30,825 nucleotides of DNA from a virus. The DNA lies in the IMG/VR virus record IMGVR_UViG_3300047562_000211, positions 1-30,825 of that record, one strand, 5' to 3'. Positions within the stretch are counted from its first letter, which is position 1. Every line of letters begins with the position of its first letter. This document shows positions 27,188 to 30,825 of the stretch, piece after piece. The notes beneath the pieces are model-generated. The model saw only the letters and a list, made by a program, of their open reading frames with translations. It made no database searches and was not told the origin of the DNA. The translations under genes were made by a program, and so were the position numbers.

Positions 27188-27391
27188 CTACTGTGTATCT
27201 TCTGATACGCTATGGAAAGTACTAATCCATTCTAATTGTATAGAGTCGTCGGTTTTACCTCTGTACTCCTTGTTTAGGTGTTCCCGAGCCATACTCATTA
27301 TCTCATAGAGCGGCATCATGTGCAAGTGTAGATCCACTAGGTCATATTGCATCTGTTCTACTGTGGGTATAAATGGTGTACGCTTATTCAT
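27188..27391 (-). CDS. Hypothetical protein (67 aa)
   Basis: MNKRTPFIPTVEQMQYDLVD, then HLHMMPLYEIMSMAREHLNK, all-helical and not recognised. The ATG at 27391 overlaps the previous stop (TGATG) and has GGGAGG 8 bases upstream; the TTG one codon earlier is unnecessary. It is an early, probably host-directed or regulatory gene by position. Confidence 0.75.
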   Translation of the reverse strand: MNKRTPFIPTVEQMQYDLVDLHLHMMPLYEIMSMAREHLNKEYRGKTDDSIQLEWISTFHSVSEDTQ

Positions 27392-27714
27392 CAATCGAAC
27401 CTCCCGATAACTTGATGGTCATCCGTTACTAGTGCAGTGATGGCGTAAGGGAACACGTACAGTGTATAAGACCCTTCCTGAAGCACTAGGAACGCGTCTA
27501 AGGGGTCATCATCATCAGCTATGTACTGACCTACGTCTGTGTCTACGTAGCCGTCAAACGGGTAACTGAAGCCTCCGTAGCCGTACAGTGAATCCATTTT
27601 ATCAGCTACAGTCTGGAAACCGTGTAAACCTACCTTGTCCACGGCGTCACTGAAAAAGTAAGGGATAAGGCCTGCAGCCTCTAGTGCGTTTGCTTTCTTC
27701 TCAATAACTTTCAT
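27391..27714 (-). CDS. Hypothetical early protein (107 aa)
   Basis: MKVIEKKANALEAAGLIPYF, then GYGGFSYPFDGYVDTDVGQY, DDDDPLDAFLVLQEGSYTLY. Acidic and rich in Gly, Tyr and Asp; not recognised. AAGGACGG precedes the ATG and lies in the end of the 34-aa gene. Overlaps the next gene by one base. Confidence 0.75.
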   Translation of the reverse strand: MKVIEKKANALEAAGLIPYFFSDAVDKVGLHGFQTVADKMDSLYGYGGFSYPFDGYVDTDVGQYIADDDDPLDAFLVLQEGSYTLYVFPYAITALVTDDHQVIGRFD

Positions 27715-27718
27715 AACT

Positions 27719-27823
27719 TTACCGTCCTTTTAAGTCTGACCAGAATATTAGTAACAGGAAGGCGGTACCATACGCCACTATCTCACCTACTGTAAAGCCC
27801 CCTGCAAATACAACTGTGTCCAT
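27719..27823 (-). CDS. Membrane microprotein (34 aa)
   Basis: Hand translation: MDTVVFAGGFTVGEIVAYGT then AFLLLIFWSDLKGR. Residues about 15-28 are hydrophobic and followed by a short basic tail, so one transmembrane helix is likely. GGAGG lies 9 bases before the ATG in the shared AACACCATG context. Nothing is known of its role. A small membrane protein in the early region could alter host membrane functions or act against superinfection; that is speculation. Confidence 0.68.
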   Translation of the reverse strand: MDTVVFAGGFTVGEIVAYGTAFLLLIFWSDLKGR

Positions 27824-27827
27824 GGTG

Positions 27828-27995
27828 TTAATCCTCCCGTGTAGCGGCTATGCGCTTTAGCATGGTATCTATTCTAAAATCATTGTCACACCTGTAACCC
27901 ATAGGAATAACCCATTCGTTGTCGGAATATTCCTTGCATTGTTCTAGTGCAGCCTCTAAAGCATCTAGTGCCTCTGCTAGTGTTAGCCTTTCCAT
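27828..27995 (-). CDS. Hypothetical protein (55 aa)
   Basis: Hand translation: MERLTLAEALDALEAALEQC, then NEWVIPMGYRCDNDFRIDT and LKRIAATRED. The N-terminal half is an acidic helix with a regular Leu/Ala spacing. No family. The ribosome site is weak (GGGG 10 bases upstream, in the end of the previous gene). Confidence 0.62.
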   Translation of the reverse strand: MERLTLAEALDALEAALEQCKEYSDNEWVIPMGYRCDNDFRIDTMLKRIAATRED

Positions 27996-27999
27996 ACTA

Positions 28000-28140
28000 T
28001 TAAGCCCCTGCTAGCTGAATAGTGTACGTGTGGCCTTCCAGTGAGTCTATGTCAACATAAACTGTAAACCTCAGTCCTCGCTCAACTAGCCCCTGTACTA
28101 TGGCTAGCATTTCGTCTCTGCTATCTACGTAAATTTTCAT
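28000..28140 (-). CDS. Hypothetical protein (46 aa)
   Basis: Hand translation: MKIYVDSRDEMLAIVQGLVE then RFTVYVDIDSLEGHTYTIQL. It has a beta-alpha-beta-beta look of a very small single-domain protein. GGGGAG lies 8 bases before the ATG. Not recognised. Confidence 0.7.
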   Translation of the reverse strand: MKIYVDSRDEMLAIVQGLVERGLRFTVYVDIDSLEGHTYTIQLAGA

Positions 28141-28145
28141 GGTGG

Positions 28146-28358
28146 TTACTCCCCTAGTTTAGCCAGTTTAGCGCGTAGCTCGCGATTGAGTCTAATGGAC
28201 GCCACTAGCTTGTGATCCTTGAATACTCGCCTGTGAGGCTTTGAGTAATCGTTCTGAATATGCCACATGCCCTCGGAATGATCGAACCAGACCGTTAGTC
28301 GTAGCCAGTTTAACAGTTTAGTGCCTGTGGTGCTAATGTAAGACTTAAGTTTACGCAT
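28146..28358 (-). CDS. Basic hypothetical protein (70 aa)
   Basis: MRKLKSYISTTGTKLLNWLR, then TVWFDHSEGMWHIQNDYSKP and a basic helical end (RLNRELRAKLAKLGE). Strongly basic and possibly nucleic-acid binding by charge. The ATG at 28358 has AAGGGG 7 bases upstream; the longer frame to 28412 would run into the gp88-like gene and is rejected. Confidence 0.72.
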   Translation of the reverse strand: MRKLKSYISTTGTKLLNWLRLTVWFDHSEGMWHIQNDYSKPHRRVFKDHKLVASIRLNRELRAKLAKLGE

Positions 28359-28362
28359 GGTG

Positions 28363-29007
28363 TTACCCCTTTGCAATGATATTTGATTGTTGTTTAACCA
28401 TAGACTTACCATGTCCGATATAGGTGACTACTGCGGTATCCTTGTCCCAGCATGAGCGACACGGGCCACATTTGCCTTCCCGAGTGTACGCCTCACAGAC
28501 TACACTACCCTCTGGTACTGTGTCAAGTGTCGCAATGGTGCTAGTGGTAGCCCCTGCTATTGTCTCACCTGTGACGCTATCGGATGACAAGCGTACTACT
28601 ACATTCTCTAAAGACTGCATTTCATGTATCACTGGCATGAATTTGTAGAATTTGTACATTCTAGTGGGAAGCCAGTGTTTAACCCATGGCGTAGCTTTCA
28701 TAACCTCTAGAATCTTACGTGCTAACCGAATATCGTACATGTCACCAGAGTCAAACCACCGGAAGTATCGCTCTGTGTCTAACTCCTGTACCATCTCGGT
28801 AACCCATGACTCACGCTTCCAGTCATCCCGATTGTGCTCCCTAGGTGCTCTCACGTTCTTAAACCTATAGTTACCCGTAGTAGCATAGCATCCTTTACAG
28901 GCATCCACTAGCTCGCCTGTGGTAGTTCTAGATGCTGGACATGTATCGAGCGCCTGCAGTGACCATGATTTGCAGGGCATTTTAGACGCTTTAGATAGTT
29001 TTATCAT
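28363..29007 (-). CDS. GP88-like Cys-rich phage protein
   Basis: 214 aa. It opens MIKLSKASKMPCKSWSLQAL with CPAS, then CKGCYA, and has FRWFDSGDMYDIRLARKILE and WLPTRMYKFYKF, with a C-terminal CGPCRSCW. This is the pattern of the phage 'gene product 88' family (the mycobacteriophage gp88 type). Its function is not established as far as I know. The conserved Cys clusters suggest an Fe-S or zinc site, and the R-W-x-DSGD and TR segments look catalytic. The W-I-x-TR end pattern recalls radical-SAM-related phage proteins, but no CxxxCxxC motif is seen. Confidence 0.78.
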   Translation of the reverse strand: MIKLSKASKMPCKSWSLQALDTCPASRTTTGELVDACKGCYATTGNYRFKNVRAPREHNRDDWKRESWVTEMVQELDTERYFRWFDSGDMYDIRLARKILEVMKATPWVKHWLPTRMYKFYKFMPVIHEMQSLENVVVRLSSDSVTGETIAGATTSTIATLDTVPEGSVVCEAYTREGKCGPCRSCWDKDTAVVTYIGHGKSMVKQQSNIIAKG

Positions 29008-29020
29008 GATGGTTCCCCTG

Positions 29021-29233
29021 TTAGTTCTTAAAGCTAATCATAGTGATACCACGTCTACGCAATTCTTGTGAGGCATAGTGAAATTCATCCCAGTACTGTC
29101 CTGTTTTGGGATTGCCTATTGTCTCCCCTACCTGTGCTGCAGTATAGGCATCATCCCGAATGTAAATCAAAGCCTCTGCAGGTAGTGTCTTAAAACGTGC
29201 GATAGTGTCACTGTGCCAGTTGTTAGTGTCCAT
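29021..29233 (-). CDS. Hypothetical early protein (70 aa)
   Basis: MDTNNWHSDTIARFKTLPAE, then IRDDAYTAAQVGETIGNPKT and YASQELRRRGI. I have seen similar small 'xDTIARFxxLPxEAL ... NPKxGQYxDExHYAxxEL' phage proteins but know of no function. The ATG at 29233 has GAGGATT just upstream and sits about 42 bases behind the promoter at 29309-29282. The frame upstream to 29290 has no ribosome site. Confidence 0.78.
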   Translation of the reverse strand: MDTNNWHSDTIARFKTLPAEALIYIRDDAYTAAQVGETIGNPKTGQYWDEFHYASQELRRRGITMISFKN

Positions 29234-29281
29234 AGTGTAATCCTCGGTTTTGACTAGTGTTGAGATTAATCGGGAACACTG

Positions 29282-29309
29282 ATAATACAATGCTCCCTGT
29301 TAATGTCAA
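29282..29309 (-). promoter_or_regulatory. Sigma70-type promoter (early)
   Basis: TTGACA (29309-29304) and TATTAT (29287-29282), spacing 16, minus strand. It lies just behind the stop of the 69-aa gene and gives a leader of about 40 bases to the ATG at 29233. Confidence 0.75.
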
Positions 29310-29313
29310 CTTT

Positions 29314-29523
29314 TTAAGCAACAAAATTTCTAGCGTATTCCTGTGCACGTTTTAGGCTATCCGTTCGGAATGTTCTAACGTGTAACTCACGCTCTTGGTA
29401 CTCGTGGTGTACCTTGCATATTACAGAATACTTTTTACCTACCGGCATTTCGTATATAGTGGCAGTCTCGCCCCAGCCTTTGGTGTTGTAGTGGTAGTCT
29501 ATTTCTTTGGCTCTGATGTTCAT
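29314..29523 (-). CDS. Hypothetical early protein (69 aa)
   Basis: MNIRAKEIDYHYNTKGWGET, then VGKKYSVICKVHHEYQEREL and RTDSLKRAQEYARNFVA. The strands followed by a basic helix suggest a small alpha/beta fold, perhaps nucleic-acid binding; not recognised. AGAGGA lies 7 bases before the ATG. Confidence 0.75.
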   Translation of the reverse strand: MNIRAKEIDYHYNTKGWGETATIYEMPVGKKYSVICKVHHEYQERELHVRTFRTDSLKRAQEYARNFVA

Positions 29524-29548
29524 TGTTCAATCCTCTTGGGTTAGTCTT

Positions 29549-29564
29549 GGGGCCTTTCGGCCCC
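29549..29564. terminator. GC-rich hairpin with tetraloop, possible terminator
   Basis: Perfect 6-bp stem GGGGCC/GGCCCC with a 4-base loop. On the minus strand the loop is GAAA, a very stable GNRA type, but no T tract follows. It lies between the first two early genes and may tune readthrough or protect RNA ends. On the plus strand it is followed by tttggttgttt, so it could stop stray rightward transcripts. Confidence 0.5.
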
Positions 29565-29573
29565 TTTGGTTGT

Positions 29574-29717
29574 TTATGCTGGTCGCCATTCTAGAATCTG
29601 TTGGGTTACCTCCGCTAGTGTCTGCCCTTCTATGATGTGTCCCTTAGGGCTCGCAGTGATGTAGCAATCGGGCGCTGTGTGGTAAACTTTCCAGCCGTTG
29701 ATAATGAATGTAGTCAT
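29574..29717 (-). CDS. First early gene, hypothetical (47 aa)
   Basis: Hand translation: MTTFIINGWKVYHTAPDCYI then SPKGHIIEGQTLAEVTQQIL ending EWRPA. Not recognised. AGAGGG lies before the ATG, and the promoter at 29784-29757 predicts a leader of about 33 bases. Being first behind the strongest leftward promoter, it is probably made immediately after infection. Confidence 0.72.
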   Translation of the reverse strand: MTTFIINGWKVYHTAPDCYITASPKGHIIEGQTLAEVTQQILEWRPA

Positions 29718-29756
29718 GTTGTTTCCCTCTTGGTTAATCCCTTAGTGGATGACTCC

Positions 29757-29784
29757 ATTATAGACCATTGAATGCCGTTGTCAA
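29757..29784 (-). promoter_or_regulatory. Leftward early sigma70 promoter
   Basis: TTGACA (29784-29779) and TATAAT (29762-29757), both perfect, spacing 16, minus strand. The predicted start is near 29750. It drives the whole early module using host RNA polymerase, as expected for a phage without its own polymerase. Confidence 0.86.
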
Positions 29785-29819
29785 CAATTATTTTCAATTT
29801 ATTTTTGTGAATTATTTAC

Positions 29820-29841
29820 GCTCCCTCGGTGCTCCCTCGGT
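29820..29841. repeat. Tandem 11-mer (two copies)
   Basis: GCTCCCTCGGT occurs twice with no spacer (29820-29830, 29831-29841), unusually GC-rich in an A/T-rich region. It could be a protein-binding iteron; only two copies exist, so this is tentative. Confidence 0.75.
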
Positions 29842-29994
29842 AACGCAATCTCATGGTGTCTCAAGTGGCCTCAATGGGTGCTACTTAAGCACACACATGT
29901 CAACATTTAAATCATGGTATTATTACCTATTGACTTCACATGTTATCTATGGTTGCGCCTCTGGTTGTTACCATAGTTGCCTTGTGTTGTCAAG

Positions 29995-30003
29995 TGTGAA
30001 TAA
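29995..30003 (+). promoter_or_regulatory. DnaA-box match (TGTGAATAA)
   Basis: The reverse complement is TTATTCACA, which fits the bacterial consensus TTATNCACA exactly. A one-mismatch relative (TGTGAATTA) lies at 29806-29814 in the same orientation. Confidence 0.55.
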
Positions 30004-30051
30004 TACCAATGTTTTCCCTTGACAGCTCATGGCTTCCTGTGTTAAACTTGT

Positions 30052-30084
30052 GGGGGCCTTGTGTTTAGACCGGGGGGGAGGGGG
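30052..30084 (+). other. G-rich tract
   Basis: Five G (30052-30056), then seven G, one A and five G (30072-30084). It has enough G runs for a quadruplex and is the most strand-skewed spot noted in the window. It could also mark a packaging or terminus site near the terminase gene. An assembly artefact in a homopolymer is possible. Confidence 0.5.
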
Positions 30085-30194
30085 ATTGACATAGGAATAC
30101 TTATGTTGTAGCTACTCAGGCACAAAAAAGAGTGAAATTAGAACAACAAAAGAGTACCTAAGACTCCAGTTAAATCAAGAGTTTATGTATAACC

Positions 30195-30203
30195 TGTGGA
30201 TAA
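30195..30203 (+). promoter_or_regulatory. Perfect DnaA-box match (TGTGGATAA)
   Basis: The reverse complement TTATCCACA is the strongest known DnaA box (E. coli R1 type). It lies exactly 200 bases from the box at 29995 in the same orientation and is followed by an A/T-rich stretch suitable for unwinding. Confidence 0.6.
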
Positions 30204-30290
30204 CTTTAAAAGGACACCATTAGTGGCTGCAAATGACACCCTAAGACACTACTATTATTGGTAATATGTCACAATATTGCCTAATAGGTA

Positions 30291-30319
30291 TTGACTTTTA
30301 TAAAAAAGTATGATATAAT
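30291..30319 (+). promoter_or_regulatory. Rightward sigma70 promoter for terminase transcript
   Basis: TTGACT (30291-30296) and TATAAT (30314-30319), spacing 17. TGATATAAT around the -10 is shared with the promoter of leader A. The predicted start near 30326 coincides with the first base of the 11-bp closing stem of leader B. Confidence 0.86.
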
Positions 30320-30325
30320 AGAAGG

Positions 30326-30521
30326 TAGTTACTTAGGCAATAAAGTAGACACCAAAGGGTAGGCTCCTAAGGTGTAACGCCTGATCAAACTAATCGATCA
30401 TCCTGATCCCCTCCAAGGGGTCACCTAAGTAGAATTACTTACTGACTTACTAGTACTTCTCATGAGAAGGAAGTAAAGGAGTAACCTACTTAGCTACTGA
30501 TTAGGACCTACTAAGTAACTA
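30326..30521 (+). ncRNA. Structured leader B before the terminase gene
   Basis: TAGTTACTTAG (30326-30336) is perfectly complementary to CTAAGTAACTA (30511-30521), closing a leader of about 196 bases. Inside are a bulged hairpin at 30404-30423 (TGA-CCCCT/AGGGG-TCA), and an 8-bp stem CTAAGTAG (30425-30432)/CTACTTAG (30486-30493). That stem is extended by TTACT (30435-30439)/AGTAA (30480-30484) and capped by CTTCT-CATG-AGAAG (30456-30469). AAGTAAAGGAGTAACCTACT (30471-30490) is shared with leader A. The terminase ATG lies 41 bases after the closing stem. It may be a cis-regulatory RNA, a stable small RNA or a packaging signal. Confidence 0.6.
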
Positions 30522-30562
30522 GGGGTGACGGGTGACAACATATGACTACATAAGGGCTAAAC

Positions 30563-30825
30563 ATGACCGAAGGTGTACCTAAGAAAGGGAGGCCTACAAA
30601 GACTAGTGTAGCTACTGCACGTAAGACAGGTAAGGTAGGTAGGCCTAAAGGCACAGCAGCTATCATCAACGAGTACAGAGATCGTATGCTGGCTAGTCCT
30701 AAGTCACGTAAGGTACTAGAGTCTATCTTTGATGCTGCCTTAGACCCTGAGCATAAGAATCAAGCAGCAGCATGGAAGTTAGTAATGGACAGGGTAGCTC
30801 CTGTAGCAGCCTTTGAGCAAGAGAT
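30563..30825 (+). CDS. Putative small terminase subunit (5' part)
   Basis: At least 87 aa, running off the window end. The N-terminus holds two AT-hook-like Gly-Arg-Pro cores (KKGRPTK and VGRPKG), suited to minor-groove DNA binding. KSRKVLESIFDAALDPEHKN then AAAWKLVMDRVAPVAAFE resembles the helical DNA-binding part of small terminase-like proteins in marine podoviruses. It would recognise phage DNA and hand it to the large terminase, expected just beyond the window. AAGGG lies 6 bases before the ATG. It is the first gene behind the rightward promoter and leader B. Start and strand are certain; the function is moderately so. Confidence 0.68.
   Translation, partial: MTEGVPKKGRPTKTSVATARKTGKVGRPKGTAAIINEYRDRMLASPKSRKVLESIFDAALDPEHKNQAAAWKLVMDRVAPVAAFEQE

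Larger units (their letters stand above)
29718..30562. other. Non-coding divergent control region, candidate origin
   Basis: I see no credible gene in these 845 bases. In order they hold: the leftward promoter (29757-29784), two tandem copies of GCTCCCTCGGT, hairpins at 29878-29892 and 29947-29976, DnaA-box matches at 29995 and 30195, a G-rich tract (30052-30084), an A/T-rich stretch (30100-30320), the rightward promoter (30291-30319) and a long structured leader. TTGAC recurs several times without a good -10. Lytic-phage replication origins and packaging signals often lie in such a gap next to the terminase. Confidence 0.7.

Noticed and set aside
29768-30022. 84-codon plus-strand open frame in the control region
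   Set aside because: It begins with TTG and has no ribosome site or promoter reading into it. It overlaps the leftward promoter and a DnaA box, and its Cys/Tyr/Ser-rich product looks like translated A/T-rich non-coding DNA.
30016-30050. Plus-strand promoter at TTGACA 30016
   Set aside because: The best -10 at proper spacing (TTAAAC) matches only three of six positions and no gene follows before the stronger promoter at 30291.
30360-30425. tRNA-like fold in leader B
   Set aside because: There is no T-loop GTTCRA motif, no 7-bp acceptor stem and no anticodon arm of proper size.
30563-30825. Window is a complete circular genome (the terminase frame would continue over the joint and stop at base 7)
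   Set aside because: The join would give an 89-aa protein, but no large terminase or portal gene would exist. An in-frame stop within a few codons can occur by chance. Overlapping reads would be needed to test it.

Overview
This window is most of the genome of a lytic, podovirus-type tailed phage, probably marine. It has a scaffold plus major capsid pair, tail-tube and nozzle-type proteins, three large ejection-type proteins, and a compact family A DNA polymerase next to a T7-type primase-helicase, single-stranded DNA binding protein, junction nucleases and a cobalamin-dependent (class II) ribonucleotide reductase. No phage RNA polymerase, integrase, repressor or tRNA was found. All the convincing promoters are host sigma70-type. 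The class II reductase recalls the marine cobavirus/Zobellviridae podoviruses and the small basic proteins recall many marine phages, but this placement is from memory and was not tested. The window ends inside a putative small terminase gene. Large terminase, portal and a recognisable endolysin are not seen, so it is probably a slice of a larger genome.

Layout. Plus strand 1-17644 is the late module: very basic microproteins (135-669), a perfect-consensus promoter (693-721), scaffold and capsid (1293-3117) with a terminator, a fibre with a self-cleaving chaperone (3250-5061), a holin region (5390-6321), a large Cys-rich repeat protein (6324-9884), tail-tube, nozzle and fibre-base candidates (9888-12294) and three ejection-protein candidates (12294-17644). 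A bidirectional terminator at about 17650-17677 separates it from the minus-strand early module, which is transcribed leftward from about 29750 to 17679. In transcription order that module holds small accessory genes (29717-26165), SSB, primase-helicase, DNA polymerase, endonuclease VII, a Cas4/RecB-like nuclease, a T7 endonuclease I-like resolvase, several tiny genes and the reductase. The core replication genes mostly overlap by 1-14 nt, which suggests translational coupling.

Control region. About 845 bases without a gene (29718-30562) separate the divergent modules. They hold a leftward promoter, a rightward promoter, two DnaA-box matches in the same orientation exactly 200 nt apart, a tandem 11-mer, a G-rich tract and a long leader with strong inverted repeats before the terminase gene. 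The most interesting signal is that this leader and a second leader inside the early module (about 26878-26964, minus strand) share a 20-nt element with one mismatch. In both, the element lies on the 3' side of a TTACT/AGTAA helix, inside a perfect 10-11 bp closing stem that begins at the predicted transcription start. I propose it as an undescribed phage cis-regulatory RNA.

Several start sites were moved because ribosome-binding sites or promoters decide them: SSB, DNA polymerase, the reductase (TTG) and several small genes. Ten complete genes of 34-58 codons were found by hand translation.
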